64,000 nucleotides of DNA, from assembly GCF_000730165.1 (NCBI RefSeq), contig NZ_CP022111.1, forward strand, positions 1,922,001 through 1,986,000, written 5' to 3'. How positions within the stretch are numbered: position 1 is the first letter of the stretch; each line of letters opens with the position of its first letter. This document shows positions 27,693 to 37,100 of this stretch, in pieces. This DNA comes from Nitrospirillum viridazoti CBAmc. GTDB lineage: Bacteria; Pseudomonadota; Alphaproteobacteria; Azospirillales; Azospirillaceae. The position numbers and the translations under genes were made by a program. A model generated the notes under the pieces. That model worked only from the letters and a program-made list of their open reading frames with translations. It had not been told where the DNA came from and made no database searches.

Positions 27693-28664
27693 ATGATCCC
27701 GACCGACCATCCCCCCGTCGTCGTCCCCCGCCGCGTGGCGCTGTTCGCCCATTTCGACCGCGACGGCCAGATCGACGACCATGTCCTCTATTACCTGCGC
27801 AGCCTGCGCGAGGTGGCGGAGCGCATCCTGTTCGTTTCCGACGGCGCCCTTATGGAAGGCCAGGGGGAGCGGCTGGCGGGCCTGGCCGAACTGGTCCACG
27901 CCGGCCGCCACGGCGCCTATGACTTCGGCAGCTGGAAGCTGGGCTTCCAGGCCCTGGGCGCCGACCTCGCCCTTTATGACGAGGTCATCGTCGCCAACGA
28001 CAGCTGCTATGGCGGCGTGTTCCCCTTCGCCCCGGTGTTCGACACGATGGCGGGGCAGGACTGCGACTTCTGGGGGCTGACCGATGGGCTGGTGGATGGC
28101 GACATCCGCTATCTGACCAGCAACTTCCTGGTCTTCCGCCCGGCGGTGACCAACCATCCGGAATTCACCCGCTTCTGGAACGAGGTGACGCGGCAGCCCG
28201 ACAAGGCGGCCGTCTGCCGCGCCTACGAATTCGGCCTCAGCCAGCGGCTGCTGGCCCTTGGTTTCCGCCCCGGCCGCTACCTGCCACGGCCCTTCGTGGC
28301 CAAGGAGCTGTACTCCGACGTCTATTTCGACGCGTGCCTGGAGACATACCGCATGCCCCTGGTGAAGGTGGCGGTGTTCAGCCAGAACCAGCAGCGCGTG
28401 GCCCGGCTGCGCGACCGGCTGGAGCGCATGGCCCGGTACTACCCCGTCAACCTGATCGAGGCGCACGTGGCCCGCCTGTGCGGTACCCCGCATCCCGTCA
28501 TCCACGACCTGCCCTGGCGGCAAGAGCGTACACGCCTGGCCCCACTGCCAGGCACGTACAGGCGCAGCAAGTACAGCCGGAGCCTGCGCTGGTGGCTGTG
28601 TTACATCCGCATCCTGGGCGTGCCGGTATTCGCCACCGCCCGGCGGGTGCGGGCGGTGGCATAG
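27693..28664 (+). CDS. Rhamnan-synthesis F (RgpF)-like glycosyltransferase-associated protein
   Basis: A 323-residue protein of the RgpF type. The signature is 'VALFAHFDRDGQIDDHVLYYLRSL' at the N-terminus, then 'DFGSWKLGF', 'DEVIVANDSCYGGVFPF' and 'DFWGLTDG'. RgpF proteins act in rhamnose-glucose polysaccharide assembly and in surface glycans generally. It has no TM segment. ATG 27693 is chosen because the homology starts within 15 residues; the frame runs 19 codons further upstream. It follows the acetyltransferase by 81 bases on the same strand, so it could be the last gene of the SDR-Rieske operon or have its own promoter. Its glycan is unknown. Confidence 0.8.
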   Translation: MIPTDHPPVVVPRRVALFAHFDRDGQIDDHVLYYLRSLREVAERILFVSDGALMEGQGERLAGLAELVHAGRHGAYDFGSWKLGFQALGADLALYDEVIVANDSCYGGVFPFAPVFDTMAGQDCDFWGLTDGLVDGDIRYLTSNFLVFRPAVTNHPEFTRFWNEVTRQPDKAAVCRAYEFGLSQRLLALGFRPGRYLPRPFVAKELYSDVYFDACLETYRMPLVKVAVFSQNQQRVARLRDRLERMARYYPVNLIEAHVARLCGTPHPVIHDLPWRQERTRLAPLPGTYRRSKYSRSLRWWLCYIRILGVPVFATARRVRAVA

Positions 28665-28684
28665 CGCCGGTCAGGCGCGCCATT

Positions 28685-29260
28685 TCAATCCCCTGCCGTG
28701 ATACGCCGCAGCCGCGCCAGCGTGCGGGTGAACACACCGGTGTCGTTCAGCGCCCGGGACAGCACCAGGGCGCCCTGGATGCCGGCCACCACCTCCTCCG
28801 CATCGGCTCGGGCCTGGTCCGGGTCGCGGCCCGCCCGAACCAGGGCCCCGGCCAGGGCCTGCACCCAGGCGGCGAAATAGCCGTGCACCTGTTGGGTGAA
28901 CAGGTCGCGGGCATCGCCCAGGGCGAAGACGCCCACGACGCACACCCGCTGGCCGGAGCGGAAATAGGCGTCGGTGGCCTGGAACATGGCCTCCACCGCC
29001 TTTAAACTACCGTCCGCCTGGCCACCGTCCGCCTGGTCGAGCGGCTCGAAGACATGGGTGCGGAACCAGCCCTCGATATGGGCCAGTACCACTTCCGCCA
29101 TCTCGGCCTTGCCGCCGGGGAAGAAATTGTAAAGGCTGCCCTTGCCCAGGCCCGTGCGGGCGGTGATGGCCGACAGGCTGGCGCCTTCAAAGCCATGATC
29201 GCGGAAGACCTCGGCCAGGACGGGGATGACGTCCTGGCGATCGGCGAGGGTGCGCGCCAT
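28685..29260 (-). CDS. TetR-family transcriptional regulator
   Basis: A 191-residue repressor. The N-terminal helix-turn-helix covers about residues 10-55 ('FEGASLSAITARTGLGKGSLYNFFPGGKAEM'). The C-terminal ligand domain is typical of the subgroup with 'FALGDARDLFTQQVHGYFAAWVQAL'. A short repeat ('QADGGQADGS') near residue 78 comes from a duplicated stretch of DNA. It starts only 3 bases after the NTF2-like gene, so it is the second gene of that operon. It probably binds the palindromes upstream of that operon and so autoregulates. Confidence 0.88.
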   Translation of the reverse strand: MARTLADRQDVIPVLAEVFRDHGFEGASLSAITARTGLGKGSLYNFFPGGKAEMAEVVLAHIEGWFRTHVFEPLDQADGGQADGSLKAVEAMFQATDAYFRSGQRVCVVGVFALGDARDLFTQQVHGYFAAWVQALAGALVRAGRDPDQARADAEEVVAGIQGALVLSRALNDTGVFTRTLARLRRITAGD

Positions 29261-29263
29261 GGC

Positions 29264-29728
29264 TCACAGGCCCAGGTCGCTGAGGCCGGGGTGGTCATCC
29301 GGACGGCGGCCCAGCGGCCAGTGGAATTTGCGGTCCGCCTCCTTGATGGGGTGTTCGTTGATGCTGGCGTGGCGCGCCCGCATCAGGCCGTCGGCGTCGA
29401 ACTCCCAATTCTCATTGCCGTAGGCGCGGAACCAGTTGCCGCTATCATCGCGATATTCGTACGCGAAGCGTACGGCGATGCGGTTTTCAGTGTATGCCCA
29501 GATTTCCTTGATCAGGCGGTAGTCCAACTCCTTGGCCCACTTCCGGGCCAGGAAGGCCTCGATCGCCGGCCGGCCGGTGACGAATTCCGCCCGGTTGCGC
29601 CAGCGGCTATCCACCGTGTAGGCCTGCGCCACCTTGGCGGGATCGCGGCTGTTCCAGCCATCCTCGGCGGCGCGCACCTTCTGGATGGCGGTCTCTTGCG
29701 TGAAAGGCGGCAGGGGCGGGCGGGACAT
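29264..29728 (-). CDS. NTF2-like (DUF1348) protein
   Basis: A 154-residue cone-shaped alpha+beta-barrel protein of the SnoaL/DUF1348 group. The pattern is '[40 protein letters not shown]', then '[52 protein letters not shown]'-type segments. Such proteins are of unknown catalytic role and are often controlled by an adjacent TetR. ATG 29728 has GGAGG at ideal spacing, so earlier in-frame ATGs are rejected. It is co-transcribed with the downstream TetR gene. A stress or xenobiotic response is a family-level guess. Confidence 0.85.
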   Translation of the reverse strand: MSRPPLPPFTQETAIQKVRAAEDGWNSRDPAKVAQAYTVDSRWRNRAEFVTGRPAIEAFLARKWAKELDYRLIKEIWAYTENRIAVRFAYEYRDDSGNWFRAYGNENWEFDADGLMRARHASINEHPIKEADRKFHWPLGRRPDDHPGLSDLGL

Positions 29729-29765
29729 CTGAACCTCCATGACGAAACTGCGAAGACAGTGACAT

Positions 29766-29796
29766 GTACCGATCGGTACGTTGTTGACCGATTGGT
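29766..29796. promoter_or_regulatory. TetR operator pair
   Basis: GTACCGATCGGTAC (29766-29779) is a perfect 14-base palindrome. ACCGATTGGT (29787-29796) is a second, imperfect copy of the same ACCGATNGGT core. They lie 38-68 bases upstream of the NTF2-like start, where they could block its promoter. The shape matches TetR-family operators. Confidence 0.7.
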
Positions 29797-29859
29797 ACAA
29801 TGAAATTCCCGCTCCGGCAAGAGGTCTTTGCGTCCCGCCCGCTTTTTTCACCTCATGGT

Positions 29860-30558
29860 TCAGGCGACGGCGCGCCACGGGGCCGCCACCGCCACCAGAT
29901 CCTCAATGCTGACCAGGGGCATGCCATGGGTTTCGGCATAGGTCACCAGGTCGGGCAGGCGGGCCATGCTGCCGTCGGGCTTCATCACCTCGCACAGCAC
30001 GCCGGCGGGGGTGCGGCCGGCGCGGCGCACGAGGTCGATGGTGGCCTCGGTATGCCCGCGGCGGGCCGCCAGCCCACCGGGATGGGCACGCAAGGGGAAG
30101 ACGTGGCCGGGGCGGGCCAGGTCTTCCGGCTGGGCGCCATCGGCGATGGCCGTGCGGATGGTGGTGACACGATCCGCGGCCGAGACACCGGTGGTGACGC
30201 CGGCCTTGGCCTCGATGCTGACGGTGAAGGCGGTGCCGTAGCGCGAGGAATTGGCGCCCACCATGGGCGGCAGGTCCAGGGCGCGGGCGCGTTCGTCGGT
30301 CAGCACCAGGCAGACGATGCCGCTGCAATCGCGGATCAGCAGCGCCATCTGTTCCACCGTCAGGCTGTCGGCGGCGTAGATGACATCGCCTTCGTTTTCA
30401 CGGTCGGCATCGTCGACGACGATCACGCCCTGGCCCGCCTGGATGGCGGCCACGGCGCGGGCCACCCGGGTTTCGGCGTCGCCGAACCGGGACAGCAAAT
30501 CGTCGTCATGGGCGGGAATTTGAGAAATCTGACTCAAGGGTCTCACTCCGTTGAACAA
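29860..30558 (-). CDS. ribB: 3,4-dihydroxy-2-butanone-4-phosphate synthase
   Basis: This cytosolic enzyme converts ribulose 5-phosphate to 3,4-dihydroxy-2-butanone 4-phosphate plus formate in riboflavin synthesis. It has 232 residues. The metal and substrate site appears as '[10 protein letters not shown]' (about 49-58), with '[14 protein letters not shown]' and 'GHTEATIDL' further on. It is RibB only: no GTP cyclohydrolase II domain follows. An FMN riboswitch lies in its 290-base leader, so FMN should turn it off. The next gene downstream on the strand belongs to the TetR operon. Confidence 0.95.
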   Translation of the reverse strand: MFNGVRPLSQISQIPAHDDDLLSRFGDAETRVARAVAAIQAGQGVIVVDDADRENEGDVIYAADSLTVEQMALLIRDCSGIVCLVLTDERARALDLPPMVGANSSRYGTAFTVSIEAKAGVTTGVSAADRVTTIRTAIADGAQPEDLARPGHVFPLRAHPGGLAARRGHTEATIDLVRRAGRTPAGVLCEVMKPDGSMARLPDLVTYAETHGMPLVSIEDLVAVAAPWRAVA

Positions 30559-30948
30559 TCGGGCGAGCCTGAATCAGGGCAAAAAGAGACTATGGGCGGA
30601 CGGAAATCCCCCCGAGGCAAGCCCCATGCGCGGACGCGCGCCCGAACCTGAAGCCCGGCAGGGCACCCAGGGGGAGCGCCCGCACATCGCGGGCCGGCTC
30701 ATCCTCTTTCATCCGGACTGTAACCGTCGGCCCCGGCGTTTCACCGGGTCTGCTGACCCCGTGGGCGTCACCGCCCCCGGGCGCTCGCGGGCTCCCCCTC
30801 CCTTAAGAGGGGATACCGCCGGTCGGGATTTCCACCCTGCCCTGAGAACAAGCGTGTTGCCATCCGGCGATGGCCGGATGGTCTGTCGATAGGACAATCC
30901 CGCGCCCACCCTGTCAACACGCGGACGGTTGGAATTTCCTCATGGGCC
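30559..30948 (-). other. ribB leader region
   Basis: No gene is seen in these 390 bases. They hold the FMN riboswitch (30701-30849). Between it and ribB lie GC-rich inverted repeats, among them CCCGC/GCGGG at 30679-30693 and GGGCGC-type pairs at 30661-30681, which could form the expression platform (terminator or ribosome-site sequestering hairpin). Confidence 0.6.
30701..30849 (-). ncRNA. FMN riboswitch (RFN element)
   Basis: Read on the minus strand from 30849, the conserved blocks occur in order: CTCAGGGCAGGGTG, then GACCGGCGGT, AGCCCGCGAGC, GTCAGCAGACCCGGTG, GGGCCGACGGTTACAGTC and GGATGAAAGAGGAT. All the RFN core segments are intact. The second and third arms are GC-rich and slightly variable, as expected. 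It controls ribB. Confidence 0.96.
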
Positions 30949-31869
30949 TTATGAGGAGCCGAGGCCTTGCGCCAAACGACCCAGGAAGCCAAGGGCGGGG
31001 CCGCCGGTGCGCGGCAGGCCTTTATAGCGGGCCACCGGTTCCGGCACCGTGCGCAGGATGTGGGCGAACTGCGCCGCCTCGGTCGCGGTCAGGTCGGCCA
31101 GGGCGCGCTGATAGGTGCGGATGGTGAACAGTATGGCACCGGTGGCGGGCAGCCGGCGCAAGGTCTGGCGTTCGATGCGCAGGAACAGGCGGTGCCCGGC
31201 ATTATCGGCGGTGATGGCGTTATCGGCGGCGGTGTGCGCCACCTCATCCGGCTGGAACAGGGCGGGGTCGTCGTTCAGGCCCCAGTTCATGCGCCATACC
31301 GGCCGTTCCGGCGCCAGGGTTTCCAGGAAGCGGTCCACCGGCCGCCCCAGTTTCTCGCCATATAGGGCCACCGGCGCGTGGATGCCGGCCATGGGCCGCC
31401 CCAGCTTTTCATGCAGGCGCCAGCGGTTGGGGAAGCACAGCACGGCGGCGGCCAGCACCGGCACGCCATCAGGGTCCGGCAGCAACAGGCAGAGATCCTC
31501 CGCCACCAGGCGGCCGGCGACCTCCAGCGGATTAGGGCCGGCGTCCGCCAAGTCCCAGGCCTCCCCGGTGATGTGGCAGGGGAAACGGTGCCCGTCGCGG
31601 GTGTAGGCACGCGGGAAGTGACGGGACAGATGGTCCGCCAGCAACGCCAGCAATTCCCCCTGGGCCGCCTCGCCGCCCGGCAGGAAGCCGGTCACGGCCC
31701 CGTGCCGCTGGACCAGCAACTGGCGGCGCTGCGCCAACAGGGCGGGGCAGCTGTCGTCCACCATCAGCCACCGGGCGGGGTCCAGGGCCATCAGGCCCAT
31801 GGCCATGCGCCAGTCGCCGCCGTCGAACGGCCAGCACGGCTGCTCCGGCGGCAGATCCCAGGCGTTCAC
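30949..31869 (-). CDS. DUF3445 protein, heme-dependent oxidative N-demethylase-like
   Basis: A 306-residue protein of the DUF3445 family, whose characterised member is the alpha subunit of heme-dependent oxidative N-demethylase. Visible family segments are 'MGLMALDPARWLMVDDSCPALLAQRRQLL', 'LPDPDGVPVLAAAVLCFPNRWRLHEKLGRPMAGIHAPV', 'MNWGLNDDPALF' and 'LFLRIERQTLRRLPATGAILFTIRTYQ' types. GTG 31869 starts 5 bases after the KAS III-like stop, so it is co-transcribed with that gene. The frame continues upstream within the KAS III gene; that part is not used. The other subunits of the known N-demethylase are absent. Its substrate here is unknown; an N-methylated amino sugar is one possibility given the neighbours. 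Confidence 0.8.
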   Translation of the reverse strand: MNAWDLPPEQPCWPFDGGDWRMAMGLMALDPARWLMVDDSCPALLAQRRQLLVQRHGAVTGFLPGGEAAQGELLALLADHLSRHFPRAYTRDGHRFPCHITGEAWDLADAGPNPLEVAGRLVAEDLCLLLPDPDGVPVLAAAVLCFPNRWRLHEKLGRPMAGIHAPVALYGEKLGRPVDRFLETLAPERPVWRMNWGLNDDPALFQPDEVAHTAADNAITADNAGHRLFLRIERQTLRRLPATGAILFTIRTYQRALADLTATEAAQFAHILRTVPEPVARYKGLPRTGGPALGFLGRLAQGLGSS

Positions 31870-31874
31870 GGGCG

Positions 31875-32957
31875 TCAGACTTCCAGCGGCGCGAAATCGT
31901 CCGGCAACTCCGCCAGCGTGGGCTCGGCGATGGGGCCGACCTCCGCAACCAGGGTGCCCCAGGACCACCCGACGCCGAAGCCGGCCATCAGCAGCTTCTT
32001 CGGACCTTCCGCCAGCATGGGGCCCAGGCGGTGGCAGATGGCCAGCGGGACGGAGGCGGAGCTGGTGTTGCCGAACTTCTCCATGTCGATCAGGAAGCGC
32101 TCGGGCGCCGCCCCGATCTTCTTGCGGATGTGGTCCAGCATCATGCGGTTCGCCTGGTGCGGGACGATCATATCCAAATCGTCCAGCGTCACGCCGGCAT
32201 GCTCCATCGCCTCGCGCAGCAGCGGCGGGACGGAGCGCAAGGTGAAGGTGAAGACCTCCGCCCCGTTCAGGTGCAGGCGGGCGTCGCGGTAGAGGCGCTT
32301 GTGCTCCTCCTCCGACCAGGGCTCCTCGCCCGGGATCAGGCAGTCGCGCTTGCCGCCGGCCTTCACGAAGATGTGCTTGGCCCCGCTGCCATCAGTGCCC
32401 AGGATGGCGTGGATGGGGGGCGCGTCGGCATCCACCTCCAGCGCCGTGGCGCTGCCCGCGTCGCCGAACAGGGGAAGGGTGGCGCGGTCGTCCGGGCGCA
32501 GCCAGCGGGCGGAATTGTCGCCGGCCAGCACCAGCGCGCGCCGCGCCGTGCTGCCGCCCAGGAGGCGCGCCGCCATCCAGGTGCCATAGGCGAAGCCGGA
32601 GCAGCCCAGCGGCACGTCGAAGGCCGCCGTGCTGGTGGGCAGCCCCAGGCGCCGCTGCATGACGGCGGCGGTGACGGGCAGCACGTAATCGGCATCCTGG
32701 CTGACAAAGATCAGAAGGTCGACCGAGGCCGGGTCCCAGCCCAGCTGTTGCATCAGCCCCTCGGCCGCCGCCACGCACATGTCGGACGCCATGTAGGGCC
32801 GGGGCAGCAGGCGCCGCTCCGCCACGCCGATGGTGGCGTAGAGCTTCTTCGCCTCATCTTCCGTGAACAGGGTGTGGTCTTCCAGGTAGGAATGCCGTTC
32901 CTTCGGCACCACGGCCCGGAAGCCCTTGATCCGCACGCCTTCGACGATGGCCTTCAC
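31875..32957 (-). CDS. 3-oxoacyl-ACP synthase III (KAS III/FabH-like)
   Basis: A 360-residue condensing enzyme that in FabH joins an acyl-CoA with malonyl-ACP. The catalytic triad is complete: Cys119 in 'PLGCSGF', His267 in 'PHQANR' and Asn297 in 'FGNTSS'. It is longer than housekeeping FabH (about 320) and carries an insert around residues 205-230, as in specialised KAS III proteins of natural-product and glycan clusters. It is divergent from pseG across 75 bases and co-directional with the DUF3445 gene. I infer that it makes a short 3-oxoacyl chain on one of the two ACPs for sugar acylation. Housekeeping fatty-acid initiation is unlikely because no other fab genes are nearby. Confidence 0.88.
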   Translation of the reverse strand: MKAIVEGVRIKGFRAVVPKERHSYLEDHTLFTEDEAKKLYATIGVAERRLLPRPYMASDMCVAAAEGLMQQLGWDPASVDLLIFVSQDADYVLPVTAAVMQRRLGLPTSTAAFDVPLGCSGFAYGTWMAARLLGGSTARRALVLAGDNSARWLRPDDRATLPLFGDAGSATALEVDADAPPIHAILGTDGSGAKHIFVKAGGKRDCLIPGEEPWSEEEHKRLYRDARLHLNGAEVFTFTLRSVPPLLREAMEHAGVTLDDLDMIVPHQANRMMLDHIRKKIGAAPERFLIDMEKFGNTSSASVPLAICHRLGPMLAEGPKKLLMAGFGVGWSWGTLVAEVGPIAEPTLAELPDDFAPLEV

Positions 32958-33032
32958 CGCAACCCGCCCTGAGAGAAGTGTCCTTAGCTGCTATACTATG
33001 GCCATTCCCGCCCCGATGCCAAAGGCCCTCTG

Positions 33033-34094
33033 TTGAGCACCATCCTGATCCGCGCCGACGCCACCGCGTCCATGGGCACCGGCCACGTCATGCGCTGCCT
33101 GTCGGTGGCGGAGGCCTTGCGGGAACGGGGGATATCACCCCTGTTCGGTGCCGTGGACCTGCCGCCCGCCCTGGCGCGTCGGCTGGACGCCGCCGGCTTC
33201 GGCGTCAGCCTGCTGGCGGGCCCGGCGGCAAGTGGGGCGGACCTGGCCAGCCTGGCCGGGCAGATACGCCGGCACGACGCCCGCGCCGTGATCCTGGACG
33301 GTTATCACTTCAACGATGCCTATCGTGCCGGACTGGCGGCGCTGGGCAAACCGGTCATGGCCTTCGACGACGGGCCGGGCACGCGGCCCCTGCACGCCCG
33401 GCTGATTGTGAACGCAGGCGCGGCGGTGGATGAGGCCACCTATCGCGCCGCCAATCCGGATGCCATGCTGGCGCTGGGGCCCGCCTATGCCCCCCTGCGG
33501 GTGGAGTTCCGCCGGGCGCGCGGCCAGGCCTTGCCCCCCCTTGACCGCCGTCGCCGCCTGCTGCTGACCTTCGGCGGCACCGACCCGGCGGGCCTGACGC
33601 TGCCCTGCCTGAAGCGCCTGGCCCCAGCCCTGCCGGCCGGCGCCGGCCTGGACGTGGTGGTGGGCGGCAGCAACCCCAACACCGACTGCATCCGCACCGC
33701 CGGAGACCGCTACCCCAACACGGTCGTCCATGTGGAAACGCCGCGCATGGCCGACCTGATGCGCGAAGCAGGCCTGGCCCTGTCCGCCGCCGGCGGCACC
33801 TTGGGGGAGTTGGCCTGCCTGGCGGTGCCCACGCTGCTGGTGGTGGTGGCGGATAACCAGGCCAGCAGTGCCGGCGCGGTGGCGGCATCAGGCAAGGCCC
33901 GGGTCATCGACGCGCGCGGCATGGACAAGGCCGAGGCGGCGGAGCGCATCACGGCCGACGCCCTGGCGCTATGGGCCGATGCCGACGCACGCGCGGCCCT
34001 GAGCCACCGCATCGGCGAGGGCGATGGCGGCCAGATGGTGGACGGGTTGGGCGCGGTGCGCATCGCCGACGCGTTGCTGGCCCTGCCGGCCTGA
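33033..34094 (+). CDS. pseG: UDP-2,4-diacetamido-2,4,6-trideoxy-beta-L-altropyranose hydrolase
   Basis: A 353-residue GT-B-fold hydrolase that removes UDP from the 2,4-diacylated sugar, step four of the Pse pathway. The diagnostic N-terminus is 'RADATASMGTGHVMRCLSVA' with the catalytic His in 'GTGHVMRC'. Later blocks include 'LTFGGTDPAGLTL' and 'SAAGGTLGELACLAVPTLL'. The start is a TTG with AAAGG upstream; no ATG or GTG in frame precedes the conserved motif, so the rare start is well supported. It is divergent from the KAS III-like gene and followed 19 bases later by a helicase gene, an odd neighbour for a sugar enzyme. Confidence 0.92.
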   Translation: MSTILIRADATASMGTGHVMRCLSVAEALRERGISPLFGAVDLPPALARRLDAAGFGVSLLAGPAASGADLASLAGQIRRHDARAVILDGYHFNDAYRAGLAALGKPVMAFDDGPGTRPLHARLIVNAGAAVDEATYRAANPDAMLALGPAYAPLRVEFRRARGQALPPLDRRRRLLLTFGGTDPAGLTLPCLKRLAPALPAGAGLDVVVGGSNPNTDCIRTAGDRYPNTVVHVETPRMADLMREAGLALSAAGGTLGELACLAVPTLLVVVADNQASSAGAVAASGKARVIDARGMDKAEAAERITADALALWADADARAALSHRIGEGDGGQMVDGLGAVRIADALLALPA

Positions 34095-34113
34095 TCGCCG
34101 TTATGGTCGCCGC

Positions 34114-37100
34114 ATGACCCCGCCCGATCTCGACGCGCTTTCGCCGCCCGACCGCATCCTGCTGCGCCTCATCGCCCTGATCGGATCGCTGCCGCCGGCC
34201 CGGGCGCTGCTGGATTGCCTGAACCAGGCGCGCGTCAGCCCCACCCCCTGGACCCATGAGGCGCTGATCGAGGCGCAGAACAGCCTGCGCCGCCACGGCC
34301 TGCTGAACAACAAGATGGCCTGCCCGCCCGCGCTGGCGCACGCCGTGGCCATCGCGGCGCTGGAAACGGCGGAGGGCAAGGCCCTGGCCATCGCCATCCG
34401 CACCCAGCTGCCCGGTGAATCGAAAAGCTATTGGGACCCCAAGCTGGTGGAGATCGATTTCGCGCGTGGCCTGAGGTTGGCCGCGTTGCAGAACGATGGG
34501 GCGGAGGTCCAGCGCCTGCTGGGCCTGGTCAGGCGTCCCGCCCATGCGCTGCCGGAGCTGTTCAATCGCCATTTCACGCTGGTGCCGCTGAGGGTCGACT
34601 GGCTGGCCGGACGCGCGCCGGTGATCCAGGCGACGCTGCTGGCGGCGAAGCTCGGCCATTGGATGGCCACGGCGGAAATGTCGCCGGATCTGCCGGCCCT
34701 GGTCGATCACGCCCAGGCGCACCAGATCCTGCGCCGCGATTGCTTCACCCTGATCGCCGACTTCCGGCTATTGAGCGGGCAATTGCCAGCGTTGCAAGCG
34801 TTGCTGGCGAATACGCCCATGCCGGAGGCGGCCCTGCCCTATGCCGCCGCCCACGCCCTGCTGTCGGAGGACGCGCCCCGCGCCCGCGCCCTGTTCGGCG
34901 AGGCCGTGACGCAGCACCGCCGGGCCCTGCGCAAGCGCAAGGGCGGCCTGCCTGGACACCTGGGCGTGCTGCACCTGTGCGCGCAATTGGCTGGGGGCGA
35001 CCCGGCCCAGCACGCCGCCATCCCCGCCCTGGCGCAAGACCATATCCAGGCCGGCCAGATCCCGCTGGGCTCCATGGCCATCGAGGCCCTGGCCAGCTTG
35101 TCCGCCAACAAGCCGGAAGCGGCGCTGAACAGCGTGAAATGGCTGCTGAGCGCCACCGACACCATGGCCCGGCCCTCCCCCCTGGGCTTGGGGCTGGTGG
35201 CCGTGGCGGCGGCCGTGGTGGACGCGGCGCTGGCCCGCCACCATGCCGACGCCTGGGATCAGTGGTTCCGCCATCTGGCCCCCACCATGCCCCTGGCCGC
35301 CGACCTGATGGCGGAGGTGCTGGCCCGGGTGGCCAACAATCCCACCCCCTATCAGACCCATCTGGCGCGGCCCGACAGACACGTGACGCTGCGCTTCCTG
35401 ACCCTGCTGCCCGTGAAGGAGCCGTGGGAGCGGGCGCTGGAGAGCCTGGAGGTGTTGCTGGAGCCGCCGGCGCCGGTGGAGAGGAAGACGACAGGCAAGC
35501 GCCTGGCCTGGCTGGTCGATCCCAGCAGCGGGGCGGTGGAACCGGTAGAGCAGGTGCAGCAGCGCGGCCCCACCAAAAGCCCGACCCAGGGCTGGAGCGT
35601 GGGACGGCCCATTCCGCTGAAGCGTCTCTACCAGGGTGACGCCCAGCTGACCTATCTGGATGAGTTCGACCGGCGGGTCATCGCCACCATCGCCCGCGAT
35701 TACGACGGCTGGGGCCACGGCCGCTCCCGCTACGACTATTTCCTGCCACCACGCGACACGCTGCCGGCCCTGGTGGGCCATCCCCGCGTGTTCTATCGCC
35801 GCGAGCCGGGACCGCCGGTGGAGTTGGTGCTGGCGCGGCCGGAGCTGGTGCTGGCTGGCACCCGGGGCGGCTACCGCTTGGCCCTGTCGCATCCGGCCGA
35901 AGAGGTGGACGCCATCATGGAGGTGGAGGGGCCCACCCGCTGGCGCGTGGTGGTGATCGACGACAAGGCCGTGGCGGCGGGCAAGCTGCTGGGCGCGGAC
36001 GGCATCACCGTGCCAGCCATGGCGCGCGACCGCCTGGCCGCCATCGCGCGCTCCCGCATGCCCGACCTGCCGGTGCGGGTGGAGGCCGCCGATCTGGACG
36101 AGGGCCGGACGGAGGCGGGCGACTCCGCCCCGGTGGTGCGCCTGCGCCTGCTGGACCCGGGTCTCAAGGTTACGCTGGTCGTGCGGCCGCTGGGGCCCGA
36201 CGGCCCCCATTTCGCGCCGGGACAGGGCAGCCGGCGCGTCACCGGCAACGGCCGGCGCGCCCTGCGTGACCTGGCGGCGGAGGAACGCCTGGCCCAGGCC
36301 CTGGCCGATGCCTGCCCCAGCCTGGGCGGCGAGGGCCCGGAATGGGAGTTGGAGGGCCTGAGCGCCGCGCTGGAATTCCTGAGCGAGCTGAAGGCCCTGC
36401 CCCAACCACCGACCCTGGAGTGGCCGGAGGGACAGAAGCTGACCCTGCGCGGCGGCGAGGCCGGCACCAGCCATTTCAGCACCACGGTCAAAAGCACCGA
36501 AAGCTGGTTCGCCGTGGGCGGAACCCTGAAGCTGGACGAGGGGCTGGTACTGGACCTGAAGGATTTGCTGGTCCGGCTTGAGGACGCGCCCGGCCGTTTC
36601 GTGCCCCTGGGCGACGGCCAGTTCGTGGCCCTGGACCGCCATTTCCGCCAGCAGTTGGACCGCCTGTTGCGCATGGGGGGCGTGAAGGTCCCGCGCGCGG
36701 CCGGCGCCGCCCTGCGCGGCCTGGTCGAGGAGGCGGCCTCGGCCCAGGTGGACCAGGCCTGGCGCGCCTTCATCCAGAACCTGGACGACGCCGCGGCTTG
36801 GCAGCCGCTCCTGCCCAACGGCCTGACCGCCGAACTGCGCGACTACCAGGCGGAGGGATATTTCTGGATGAGCCGCCTGGCACGCCTGGGTGCCGGCGCC
36901 CTGCTGGCCGATGACATGGGCCTGGGCAAGACTGTGCAGGCGATAGCCCTGATGGCGGCCAAGGCCGGCGACGGCCCCATGCTGGTGGTGGCCCCCACCT
37001 CCGTCGCCGGCAACTGGCAATCGGAACTGGCGCGCTTCGCCCCTGGGCTGACCGTGCACCGCCTGGCCGAAACAGGCGGGCGCCAGGAGGTGCTGCGCGC

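Noticed and set aside
28664-28678. GCGCC/GGCGC hairpin after the RgpF-like gene as terminator
   Set aside because: Five-base stem, no T-run; common by chance at this GC content.
30949-31968. Longer upstream start for the DUF3445 gene
   Set aside because: The extra N-terminal part overlaps the KAS III gene and has no homologous features; GTG 31869 just after that gene fits better.
32992-32997. TATACT as a promoter -10 of pseG
   Set aside because: No acceptable -35 at 15-19 bases upstream, so I do not list it as a promoter.
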